A stretch of 14,242 bases of DNA from SXRF01 sp964624555. GTDB lineage: Bacteria > Pseudomonadota > Alphaproteobacteria > Rickettsiales > SXRF01. Made by a program: the position numbers and the translations under genes. Location of the stretch: the NCBI GenBank assembly GCA_964624555.1, contig CAZUXB010000049.1, positions 1-14,242 on the forward strand, read 5' to 3'. The notes under the pieces were generated by a model. It saw only the letters and a program-made list of their open reading frames with translations. It had not been told where the DNA came from and ran no database searches. Shown piece by piece: positions 1-6,803 of the stretch. The first letter of the stretch is position 1; each line of letters opens with the position of its first letter.

Positions 1-2
1 TA

Positions 3-80
3 GTGTTCCTCGCGGCCAACGAAGCTGCCTTCATAACTGGGGAAACTATCTCCATTAATGGCGGCCAGCACATGGAGTGA
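3..80 (+). CDS. phaB: Acetoacetyl-CoA reductase / SDR oxidoreductase, C-terminal end only
   Basis: Only the last 25 codons and the TGA stop are inside the window; the 5' part lies to the left. The visible residues read FLAANEAAFITG followed by ETISINGGQHME. This is the classical C-terminus of short-chain dehydrogenases of the FabG/PhaB group, where ITG and INGG line the end of the Rossmann fold. The GGQHM ending is typical of PhaB, the NADPH-dependent acetoacetyl-CoA reductase of polyhydroxybutyrate synthesis, rather than FabG, but the fragment is too short to exclude FabG. The last 54 bp are repeated perfectly at 1070-1123, where the same reading frame would end in TAA instead of TGA, so this 3' end is a junction with an inserted segment. 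Confidence 0.7.
   Translation: MFLAANEAAFITGETISINGGQHME
25..78 (+). repeat. 54-bp direct repeat, left copy (phaB 3' end)
   Basis: Perfectly identical to 1070-1123 over 54 bases by direct alignment. It covers the last codons of the reductase up to the first base of its stop codon. A 10-bp palindrome (CCATTAATGG, 52-61) lies inside it, although this stretch also codes the conserved SING residues, so the palindrome may be incidental. Identity stops sharply on both sides: GAAG before this copy and GTT before the other, then GA versus AA after. Sharp edges and full identity suggest a recent integration or duplication. Confidence 0.95.
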
Positions 81-1069
81 TATTTATTGGTTAAGATTCA
101 CAACAGTAAAATTTGTAATAGAATATGTACAAGGGAGAGCACATACTACAGTTTCTTGTGTGGTTTGGGCTTTTATCTATTATAATTTTTGATTACATAG
201 CGTTGCAACTAATTGGAATTAAAGTTGAATATGGCTATATATTGCAGGCTATTATTTTTGTTTTTGCATTCTTACTTATAGCTGTAGCTTTAAGAATAAA
301 TTCTGTAAGAGGTATTTCAGGAAATAAAAGTGGGGCAATGGATGAGCTTCTTAAGGGACTATCATATGTTTTTGAGTCTGTGTGCTGTTTTGGTATATTT
401 ACCGTATACTCATCTATATTATCCTACATAATTTCTGCATCAAACCACCCTTTTATAGATAACTACCTTTTGAATTTTGATAAGTTACTTGGTTTTAATG
501 TATTAGATTTTGTCGCAATAGTAGATCGATCAAAATATATTAATTTTGTATTGGAAAACTCATATTGGTCATTTTTTCAAGTACCTCTGCTGTTTGTACT
601 GTTAAGCATATTCAAAAAACACAGTCGTATCTACTCAATGCTGCTTTGTTGCATAATATCAGTTATAATATGTTTTATGATTGCGGCGGCATTACCTGCT
701 ACTTCTATTTATAAATTCATGAATATAGATATTAATGTTTATAAAAACACTAATGTTATTTCAGGATATTGGCATGTTGATGATTTGCTTAAAATGCGTT
801 CTGGTGAAATGAAAATATTGAAATTAACCGACCTAAAAGGAATTATCACTTTCCCTAGTTTCCATTCTACTACAGCAGTTATTTTAATGTGGGCTTCTTC
901 TGTTTTGGGACGGATAAAATGGTTCTTTATTATATTAAATATTTTGATGCTGTTCTCTATACCAATTACAGGTGGGCATTACCTGGCAGATTTGATTGCA
1001 GGGGTGCTTATTGGCATAGTAACTATATATTTTGTGCAAAAAATAGAAAATACTGATAATAATAGAGTT
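81..1069. mobile_element. AT-rich single-gene insert between duplicated phaB tails
   Basis: The segment between the two 54-bp direct repeats is visibly far richer in A and T than the genes on either side and holds a single gene (PAP2-family phosphatase) on the same strand as the reductase. No integrase, transposase or IS-like terminal inverted repeats are present. The arrangement fits Campbell-type integration of a circular DNA carrying a copy of the gene's 3' end, which restores the host gene while adding cargo. It also fits homology-assisted illegitimate recombination. The call of a transferred insert is inference; the repeats and composition shift are seen directly. An assembly artefact cannot be excluded. 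Confidence 0.55.
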
Positions 1070-1081
1070 CTGCCTTCATAA
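125..1081 (+). CDS. PAP2-superfamily integral membrane phosphatase
   Basis: A 318-aa polytopic membrane protein with hydrophobic segments at about 9-31, 37-56, 85-105, 150-162, 170-191, 250-260, 266-281 and 288-304. Two of the three PAP2 phosphatase signatures are visible: the C2-type block FPSFHS (243-248, His247 the likely acid) and the C3-type block GGHYLAD (283-289, His285 nucleophile and Asp289). The first motif (KxxxxxxRP) is not evident, as in the PAP2_3 / inositolphosphorylceramide-synthase-like branch, whose members act on lipid phosphates or transfer phospho-headgroups. The ATG at 125 has no good Shine-Dalgarno sequence and no better start is obvious. The stop (TAA, 1079-1081) and last three codons lie inside the right-hand copy of the phaB repeat, so the C-terminus may have been set by the junction. 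Base composition is strongly AT-rich, unlike its neighbours. Substrate unknown. Confidence 0.8.
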   Translation: MYKGEHILQFLVWFGLLSIIIFDYIALQLIGIKVEYGYILQAIIFVFAFLLIAVALRINSVRGISGNKSGAMDELLKGLSYVFESVCCFGIFTVYSSILSYIISASNHPFIDNYLLNFDKLLGFNVLDFVAIVDRSKYINFVLENSYWSFFQVPLLFVLLSIFKKHSRIYSMLLCCIISVIICFMIAAALPATSIYKFMNIDINVYKNTNVISGYWHVDDLLKMRSGEMKILKLTDLKGIITFPSFHSTTAVILMWASSVLGRIKWFFIILNILMLFSIPITGGHYLADLIAGVLIGIVTIYFVQKIENTDNNRVLPS

Positions 1082-1123
1082 CTGGGGAAACTATCTCCAT
1101 TAATGGCGGCCAGCACATGGAGT
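1070..1123 (+). repeat. 54-bp direct repeat, right copy (phaB 3' end)
   Basis: Second perfect copy of the reductase tail. In the reductase frame it ends GGQHME and TAA. It has no upstream reductase sequence, so it is a non-functional tail left behind the inserted gene. The PAP2 gene reads through its first bases in another frame and terminates there. Confidence 0.95.
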
Positions 1124-1138
1124 AAGGGTTGGATATTA

Positions 1139-1627
1139 CTAAGCTCGGCCGGTGCCGGGGCTGGTTTGTGCTTGGCGATGGGCAAGGATTGGGACTGCTT
1201 TTTGCCGAACGCCCCCTCGTTGTGGAGCAGTGGGGTGTTGCCTCATTTCTAAATCGTCTATTGCTGAGGCAAGATTTTCCAACCGTTCCTTTACAGTTTC
1301 TACAGCATCAGTAGCACTGGACCTTGCCATTAGTTCATTCAGATATTTTTGCTCATCTTTTATAAGTTCAGTTGCGCCATTCCAGAACCCAAGTTCGTCC
1401 CTGTCAATACCATCGGCGATTATTGCCTGATGCACTATTCTTGACACTTTTTTATGGATTATTTCTTCTCTGGTTGTATCTATTCTAATTCTTGCAAAGA
1501 AATTATCTATCTGAGCATCAAGTGTATCACCGAAATGTTTTCTTATATCAGCAACTAAGGCATCACGGGCAGCAATAAATCTATCTTTTCTATCTTGGTA
1601 ACTTGCAGGCCGCTCTATGTGGTGCAT
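1139..1627 (-). CDS. Hypothetical protein, 162 aa
   Basis: I do not recognise a family. The protein is hydrophilic and looks mostly helical, rich in charged residues, with no signal peptide or membrane segment. The stretch around 95-130 (YLNELMARSS to LENLASAIDD) could form a short coiled coil. The last 30 or so residues change character: they are rich in Pro, Gly, Gln and Arg and coded by more GC-rich DNA, so the original C-terminus may have been replaced or extended. The start ATG (1625-1627) has only a weak purine-rich stretch (GATGAG) upstream; other frames nearby are closed. It converges on the phaB/PAP2 region and ends 15 bp from the right repeat copy. Confidence is in its being a gene, not in any function. 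Confidence 0.6.
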   Translation of the reverse strand: MHHIERPASYQDRKDRFIAARDALVADIRKHFGDTLDAQIDNFFARIRIDTTREEIIHKKVSRIVHQAIIADGIDRDELGFWNGATELIKDEQKYLNELMARSSATDAVETVKERLENLASAIDDLEMRQHPTAPQRGGVRQKAVPILAHRQAQTSPGTGRA

Positions 1628-1722
1628 AGGTATAACTCATCTTTAGTAAGTTTTAGCATACATGTTGGGCAGTATAACAAATATAACAGGCTTAATTGTT
1701 ACAAGTTTGTTAAGATTTAACC
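1628..1722. other. AT-rich intergenic stretch with inverted repeats
   Basis: No gene seen. It lies upstream of the 162-aa gene and downstream of the virD4 tail remnant. It contains a 7-bp inverted repeat, TAACAAA (1675-1681) with TTTGTTA (1706-1712), and a short hairpin GTTAA-GAT-TTAAC (1710-1722). These could be part of an operator or a weak terminator; neither has a clear T-tract. No convincing -35/-10 pair was found. Confidence 0.3.
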
Positions 1723-1842
1723 CTAGGCGGATTTTTCGGAAGCTTCCTGATTTTCTACGGGTTTATCCGGAGTTTCGGCAACTTTTTTCTTACGCGGATC
1801 GTAAGGTTCCTGTTGCGGATTGTTTTTAATGGCCGTTTGCTA
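1723..1842 (-). pseudogene. Remnant of a second virD4 3' end
   Basis: The minus-strand frame between stops at 1840-1842 and 1723-1725 reads PQQEPYDPRKKK, VAETPDKP and then VENQEASEKSA before TAG. The intact VirD4 ends PQQEPYDPRKKK, VAETPDKP and then AEEAKT. At DNA level 1760-1818 matches 2601-2659 at 56 of 59 positions, and all three differences are silent (Ala, Asp and Gln codons). Homology stops at 1819, and the upstream residues are unrelated. There is no start codon and no ATPase domain, so this is a stranded tail. The silent-only differences and the different but similar last residues suggest it comes from a diverged virD4 allele that was under selection, not from a fresh copy of the neighbour. 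Confidence 0.85.
1760..1818 (-). repeat. Distal copy of the virD4 tail repeat
   Basis: Partner of 2601-2659, 56 of 59 bases identical. It lies inside the virD4 remnant described above. Beyond its edges the two loci diverge, more gradually on the 3' side, where both still encode short charged tails. Confidence 0.9.
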
Positions 1843-1853
1843 GCAACCAGCAA

Positions 1854-2459
1854 CTAACTATAGCCCAGCTTTATTTCGCCGGATTTTACACCTGCGTGAG
1901 ATGCGTTTGCAGTGGTTTTATATTCGCCGCCGGATATTCCTAAAGCAGATGCTATCTTTGTTTCAGCATGCACAGCGCTTGCTACTTTCTCAGGCAAATC
2001 CAGACCAGAAGTATTCATGGCTCTTTTGATACGCGAGTCGGTGCCTGTTTCTTTTTTTGCATCGTTGATGATTTTGATTAGTTCGTCTTTGGATTTGTCG
2101 AGTTTTCTGAAGAAAGAGCCTTTGCCGTTGTCTTTTTCATAGTCTGCGATTTCTCCTGCATCGATAAGTATTTGACCGCCATTATTAGTGGAGAAAGTAG
2201 GATAGATTCCCAGTCTGCCGAGGGCTTTTCTTGTTTCATCTATATTGGCTAGATTGCCTATTGTGATAGCGATCTTATTACGTTCTATTTTATAACCTTC
2301 TATAACCTGTTTGCCGTCGCGTGTGAAATAATCAGCATATTTATATCCAAGGCCTGAATTTACTACTTCGGTTCTGGCATTGGCGAGGTCAGCAAATCTT
2401 TTTGCATAGTCTGATGCCTGCTCAGAAGTAGTGTCTGGTGGTGGTGGAAGCATACTCAT
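1854..2459 (-). CDS. Hypothetical protein, 201 aa, downstream of virD4
   Basis: I recognise no family. The protein is soluble, has a Pro-rich N-terminus (MSMLPPPPDTTSEQ), mixed charged helices in the middle and a Gly/Ala/Ser/Lys-rich C-terminus ending LGYS. No signal peptide or membrane helix is seen. The start is well supported: AAGGA lies about 7 bases upstream of the ATG (2457-2459). It sits between the intact virD4 (119 bp upstream, same strand) and the stranded virD4 tail (downstream), so it probably arrived in the event that produced the tail duplication. A gene placed right behind the coupling protein could encode a secreted substrate or accessory factor of the secretion system, but nothing in the sequence proves it. 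Confidence 0.7.
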   Translation of the reverse strand: MSMLPPPPDTTSEQASDYAKRFADLANARTEVVNSGLGYKYADYFTRDGKQVIEGYKIERNKIAITIGNLANIDETRKALGRLGIYPTFSTNNGGQILIDAGEIADYEKDNGKGSFFRKLDKSKDELIKIINDAKKETGTDSRIKRAMNTSGLDLPEKVASAVHAETKIASALGISGGEYKTTANASHAGVKSGEIKLGYS

Positions 2460-2578
2460 GGTAAAATCCTTATTTTGTTAATAGGGATATATTAACACAT
2501 AGGCGCGTTTTTTTTGTGACAATTTGATGAAAATTATAAAAACATTGAAAAACAATATATTAGCAGCAGATGAGGGGG

Positions 2579-4360
2579 CTAGGTTTTCGCTTCTTCAGCC
2601 GGTTTATCCGGAGTTTCAGCAACTTTTTTCTTACGCGGGTCGTAAGGTTCCTGCTGCGGTATCGGCTCTTGCGGCAGAATACGGCGGGTGAAGGTTTTGT
2701 CCTGGTAATAGACGATCTTGCTGGTTTTTATCGGCGGGAAGGATTCGATAAGTATTATCTGCTGGTCGCGCGGCAGGGTGACAACTTCTTGCGGCAGGAG
2801 GAGGGCGCGCTGCACTTCCGAGGTGTTGGTGGTGCGTGCGCCTGGGTTCATGTCGGCGAATTTCGGTTTGTTGTGCGATACCTGCTGCACGGTTTTATTG
2901 CCGATAAGCTGTGATATGAGGTTAGCGGTTTCCATGTTGTTAGCCGCGAAGGTGATGCGGTAATAACAGTTGGAGAGGAAGCTGTTCATGCCCGCTTCTT
3001 CATAGATACCTTTTAATTGTTGTGTATCTTGTACGATCAGGAACAGCTTTACCCGGTACCCACGAAAATAAGCGATACCGACCTGGAATTGTGGCATTTC
3101 ACCGAGGGATGGGAACTCGTCCATCATGAACAGTACGCCGTAGGGCTCGTCTTTTTTGGGCATGTTGCGGGTCATGAAGTCGGTGCATTGCTGGTAGAAA
3201 ACTTTCAGCAGCGGTTCCAAGCGTTTCAAGTTGTCCGGGGTTACACCGCAATAAACACTCATTTTGCGTTTTTTGAGCAATTGCATATCGAAATCAGAAC
3301 GTGCAGTGGTGGCGTCAATGAGCGGGTTGGCCCAGAGTTCGAGACCGGAGTTGAGGGTCGAAATTACGCCGGAACGTTCCTTGTCGGCCTTTTGCAGGAA
3401 GGCGGCGATGTTCATGTAAGCAACAGGGTGGATACGTTTACCGATAGTATCAAGCACTACCGCGAGGTTATAGACCACGTCATCGGAACGCATGGTGCGA
3501 ACCACTTCGCCGAAGCTGGTTATTTTTTCTGGAACTGCGACAAGGTATAGTATCACGCCGAGCATCAGTGAGCGAGCTTCGTTCTGCCAGAATTCCTGTT
3601 CGGGGAGAATCAGGTTGCATATCTTCTGTACGTCATCCACCATCTGGCCTGGTTTTTCCGAGATCCAGTCGAGTGGGTTGTAGCAGTGCGAGATACCGTC
3701 AGGATCCGCCGGGTTCCACAGGAATACCTCATGGCCCATGCGCTTCCTGTAGCCGCTGGTGATCTGGTGGTTTTCCATCTTGATATCGTGGCAGACCATC
3801 GATTGGTCCCAGAACAATAAGTTCGGGATCACGAAGCCCACACCCTTACCGGAGCCGGTTGGTGCGAATAATAATACGTGCTGGAAATCATCCGCTATCA
3901 GATAGCCAGCGGCCGTGCGCCCCAGCAGCAGGCCGCGGCGGGCGCGCAGCTTGGCCTGACGTATCTCGGCTTCGGAAGCCCAGTGGGCATCACCGTGGAT
4001 AGATTCCTTCATCTTAAATGGGCGAAAATCGGAAAGCGGCGAACGCATGAAGAACAAGGTAAGCAGGCTTAATAAAAAGCCGCCAGCAGGGGGAAAGACA
4101 GTTTTGTAGAGATATTCGCTGGGAAGGTGGGGGTTGGCTTTGTTCGTATACCAATAATCGAACAGTACCAGATATTGTTGTATCAGTACACTGGGGTATT
4201 CAATGGCGCTGTTTACATAATCCTTGCCGTAAAACAGGAAAAGGCTGATTATTACTCCCAAGGACATTGGGATAAGGAAAACAATTGCAACTATGAAGGT
4301 TATTATCGCGCTATTGGCTGTTGCCCGTTTCGCATTCTCCGATTTATAGTCGTCTGCCAT
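2579..4360 (-). CDS. virD4: Type IV secretion coupling ATPase VirD4
   Basis: The 593-aa coupling protein recruits substrates and feeds them to the secretion channel at the inner membrane. Two N-terminal membrane segments (about 17-44 and 93-105) precede a cytoplasmic RecA-like ATPase of the TraG/VirD4 family. Walker A is APTGSGKG (166-173, Lys172) and Walker B is LFMMDEF (410-416, Asp414/Glu415). Downstream, QDTQQL (444-449) matches the usual sensor region. Length is normal for the family. The C-terminus is a charged, Pro/Lys/Glu-rich tail (about 565-593), probably flexible. The gene follows virB11 after an 18-bp gap, so it is very likely the last gene of one operon. Its final ~60 bases are duplicated at 1760-1818. 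Confidence 0.96.
   Translation of the reverse strand: MADDYKSENAKRATANSAIITFIVAIVFLIPMSLGVIISLFLFYGKDYVNSAIEYPSVLIQQYLVLFDYWYTNKANPHLPSEYLYKTVFPPAGGFLLSLLTLFFMRSPLSDFRPFKMKESIHGDAHWASEAEIRQAKLRARRGLLLGRTAAGYLIADDFQHVLLFAPTGSGKGVGFVIPNLLFWDQSMVCHDIKMENHQITSGYRKRMGHEVFLWNPADPDGISHCYNPLDWISEKPGQMVDDVQKICNLILPEQEFWQNEARSLMLGVILYLVAVPEKITSFGEVVRTMRSDDVVYNLAVVLDTIGKRIHPVAYMNIAAFLQKADKERSGVISTLNSGLELWANPLIDATTARSDFDMQLLKKRKMSVYCGVTPDNLKRLEPLLKVFYQQCTDFMTRNMPKKDEPYGVLFMMDEFPSLGEMPQFQVGIAYFRGYRVKLFLIVQDTQQLKGIYEEAGMNSFLSNCYYRITFAANNMETANLISQLIGNKTVQQVSHNKPKFADMNPGARTTNTSEVQRALLLPQEVVTLPRDQQIILIESFPPIKTSKIVYYQDKTFTRRILPQEPIPQQEPYDPRKKKVAETPDKPAEEAKT
2601..2659 (-). repeat. virD4 tail segment duplicated at 1760-1818
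   Basis: 59-bp segment inside the end of virD4 that matches 1760-1818 in the same orientation with three silent mismatches. Together the two copies bracket the 201-aa gene. The copies are 841 bp apart, start to start. Confidence 0.9.
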
Positions 4361-4378
4361 ACCCGATCAAAAACCTTC

Positions 4379-5368
4379 TTAGATACCTTCTTTAAAATAA
4401 ACCTCAGAAACATAACGCATGCCATGTGCGCCGCGTTTGAGCTGCACTATAACATTTATCACGTTCTCTACATAGCTTTTTATTTGCTCCCTGGTGATGC
4501 CAAGTCCGGCCTGCATTATCATTAGGATAAGCTGCTCCATGGCAAGAGCCGGCGTATCGGCGTGGAGGGTGGAAATAGAACCAGGGTGGCCGGTATTTAC
4601 AGCGCGCATAAAGGAAAACGCTTCTTTGCCACGTAACTCGCCGAGCATCAGGCGATCCGGGCGCAGGCGCAGGCAGGCCTCAATCAAATCCTGCATATCA
4701 ACTTTCGCGCGCCCCTGTCCACCCTTGGAGGCGAGGAGATGAACACGGTTTGGAATATGGGATATCATTATTTCCCGTGCGTCCTCACAGGTGATAATTC
4801 TTTCCGTTGGTGGAATAACTTTCAGGGTTGCATTTAAAAATGTGGTCTTACCAGTTGAGGTACCACCACTAATAATAATATTTTTTTTGGCTAAAACCGC
4901 TTTTTTGATAAATTCTTTAATACTGCCTGCATTCAGCAATGCCCGTAGCTCTGTGTCTACCGGGTTTACTTCCTTACGAACAGTAGTTGATTGGAATGCA
5001 CCGAGCGCTTCATACTGGTCGAGGTCAAGGTTTACAGTGGTAGCTTTGCGGATGGATATGGCAACCAGTCCAGGCTCTACAGCAGGGGGGAATACTATCT
5101 GTATGCGGTAACCTTGTGGTAATGTGGCAGAAAGCAGAGGATTTTCCTCGCTTATCTTCTGTTCGCTATGTTGTGCAACTAATCTGCCTAAAGCCTTTAA
5201 ATGGTCGATATTCAATTCAGGTAATTGATGGTGTTCCATATCGCCACCAATTTCCACCCAGATATCCCCGGGCTGGTTAATGGAAATTTCGCTTACCTTC
5301 GGCATATCAAAAAAGTGCTTTAAGGGAGCAAGAAAAGTATCAAGCGCAGTCAGCGAGGAAACAGCCAT
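4379..5368 (-). CDS. virB11: Type IV secretion ATPase VirB11
   Basis: A 329-aa hexameric traffic ATPase of the VirB11/PulE-GspE superfamily that acts on the cytoplasmic face and powers substrate transfer and machine assembly with VirD4 and VirB4. The N-terminal domain (about 1-140) carries the family pattern of motifs such as SEISINQPGDIWVE (26-39). The C-terminal domain shows all nucleotide-binding elements: Walker A GGTSTGKTT (168-176, Lys174), Asp box TCEDARE (193-199), Walker B RLMLGELRG (239-247) and His box GHPGSISTLHAD (260-271). Normal length, no membrane segment. It is 76 bp from virB10 upstream and 18 bp from virD4 downstream. The start has only a weak GGA-type ribosome site. Confidence 0.97.
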   Translation of the reverse strand: MAVSSLTALDTFLAPLKHFFDMPKVSEISINQPGDIWVEIGGDMEHHQLPELNIDHLKALGRLVAQHSEQKISEENPLLSATLPQGYRIQIVFPPAVEPGLVAISIRKATTVNLDLDQYEALGAFQSTTVRKEVNPVDTELRALLNAGSIKEFIKKAVLAKKNIIISGGTSTGKTTFLNATLKVIPPTERIITCEDAREIMISHIPNRVHLLASKGGQGRAKVDMQDLIEACLRLRPDRLMLGELRGKEAFSFMRAVNTGHPGSISTLHADTPALAMEQLILMIMQAGLGITREQIKSYVENVINVIVQLKRGAHGMRYVSEVYFKEGI

Positions 5369-5444
5369 TGTATAAAGTCCATATGCATGATTTTGTAACT
5401 ACATACCACAAACAATGTATATTTGCAGTATTTTCGTTACCGCC

Positions 5445-6800
5445 TTACTGGATAAAGAATTCGCTGTTACTTATATTGCTAGGGAAAGTCAAATCCTTAT
5501 TTACGAACACATTGATAAGTGTACCCTGATCAACAGTAACGGTAGGCGCCAAATTTATCAGCTTATTAACGATATCTTTTCCGTGAGAACCAAGGTCAGC
5601 CTGGGCAGCAGATTGCTGGGCAGGCGTGGCATTGGTAATTTGGTTACCTTCCGGGGTTGTTGTGGTTGTTGAGTTGGTTTGGGCAGGAAGAAGAGCATCA
5701 GCACCAACGGCAGCCCCAAGGGTAATTGCAGAAGTAAGGAGAGATGCTGAGAAAATTTCTGCAAATTTATTATCAACATCACCTTTCACGCCAGCACGAC
5801 CTAAACCATCGACCGCCGGAGAACCAATCAGTATGTCAACCCCATCGGGGCGGATTAACCTCTGCCAGATTATCATTACCCTTCTTTGACCATTTTTTAC
5901 ATCTGTACTATAAGTTCCAATCAGGCGTGAACCCTTTGGAATTAGTACATCACGGCCAGATTCAGCATAAGTATCGCGGGCGACAATCGCGCGCAGCGTT
6001 CCCGGCAGGTCTGTATTAATCGCAGTTTCCAGTACAGCATTGATGATCTTACCCTGCAAAATGGTCATGCCGAGATTGTTCACAATGGTAGCAGTAACTT
6101 TCTCTGTTGGAGTGGTAGTAGCTGCTGCACGGGCAAACTGACTATTGGGGTCATTACCAGGTGATGGCTGAGGCTTACTGTTGTCCACTGGGCCGCCACC
6201 ATCCATTATAATCATGTTAGTCTTCAGGCGTTTCTTAGATGCCTCATCCCCGCCGAATGAAGGGCGGCTGCTTTTAATTGCTGCAATTGAAGGAGCAGGA
6301 GGGGGAGGCGGTGGCGGAGCCGAATCATCAACAATAGACCCCTTAGCACTGGTTGGTGTCCCGGTTACAGCTCCAGGCGTAATCGGAGGAGGCGCAACTA
6401 TCGGGGGAGGGGTATAAACAGGTGTTTCCAATGGCGGTGGTGGAGCCTGCAGAGTTATTTGTGGTGGCGATGGCAAGGCCGAAGTATCTATATTGATATC
6501 AGTCTGGGGAGCTTCATCGCTTGTAACCTTCCCAGCCCCACCAGAATCTTTAAGCGGGTTGAGATTCTTAGGGGTAGGCGGAGTATAGAAAATTGAATAT
6601 AGTGCAAAGCTAACGCCAACAACCAATACGCCAGCAATTACATACATCGCAGTTTTATTCTTACCAAGAGACTCCTGCTCTGGTTCGTAAACATCCACAT
6701 CCTCCACCTCGTTCAGGTGTTGCTCCTGCATGGACTCCTGTGCTGAGCCCTGTGGTTCCTGGTGAATATTCTGATCTTCTGGTGGCGTATTGTTATCCAT
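5445..6800 (-). CDS. virB10: Type IV secretion core protein VirB10
   Basis: A 451-aa bitopic protein that spans the envelope and senses ATP use by VirB11/VirD4. A short acidic, Gln-rich cytoplasmic N-terminus (1-48) leads to one membrane helix (about 50-70), then a long Pro-rich periplasmic linker (about 105-170, including runs of seven Pro), then the conserved VirB10/TrbI C-terminal domain (about 235-451) with LPGTLRAIVARDTYAESG (265-282) and LIPKGSRLIGTY (286-297). The region of about 345-368 (FAEIFSASLLTSAITLGAAV) matches the outer-membrane antenna helix. The reading frame starts 3 bp after the virB9 stop, so the genes are surely co-transcribed and probably translationally coupled. Confidence 0.96.
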   Translation of the reverse strand: MDNNTPPEDQNIHQEPQGSAQESMQEQHLNEVEDVDVYEPEQESLGKNKTAMYVIAGVLVVGVSFALYSIFYTPPTPKNLNPLKDSGGAGKVTSDEAPQTDINIDTSALPSPPQITLQAPPPPLETPVYTPPPIVAPPPITPGAVTGTPTSAKGSIVDDSAPPPPPPPAPSIAAIKSSRPSFGGDEASKKRLKTNMIIMDGGGPVDNSKPQPSPGNDPNSQFARAAATTTPTEKVTATIVNNLGMTILQGKIINAVLETAINTDLPGTLRAIVARDTYAESGRDVLIPKGSRLIGTYSTDVKNGQRRVMIIWQRLIRPDGVDILIGSPAVDGLGRAGVKGDVDNKFAEIFSASLLTSAITLGAAVGADALLPAQTNSTTTTTPEGNQITNATPAQQSAAQADLGSHGKDIVNKLINLAPTVTVDQGTLINVFVNKDLTFPSNISNSEFFIQ

Positions 6801-6803
6801 AAC

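Noticed and set aside
52..61. Palindrome CCATTAATGG in the phaB repeat as a recombinase core site
   Set aside because: It encodes the conserved SING residues of the reductase, so coding constraint explains it; no recombinase gene is near.
81..1069. Interpretation of the PAP2 segment as an insertion sequence or integron cassette
   Set aside because: No transposase, no terminal inverted repeats, and the 54-bp repeats are far longer than IS target duplications; no attC-like paired arms around the junctions.
1129..1314. Plus-strand frame of 61 codons starting with TTG/ATG-like context just after the right phaB repeat
   Set aside because: A GGAGTAAGGG stretch precedes it, but it overlaps the 162-aa minus-strand gene, has no recognisable features, and the purine stretch is part of the phaB repeat.
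2570..4072. Several plus-strand frames of 60-180 codons across virD4
   Set aside because: They are antisense shadows of a well-supported ATPase gene and show no independent protein features.
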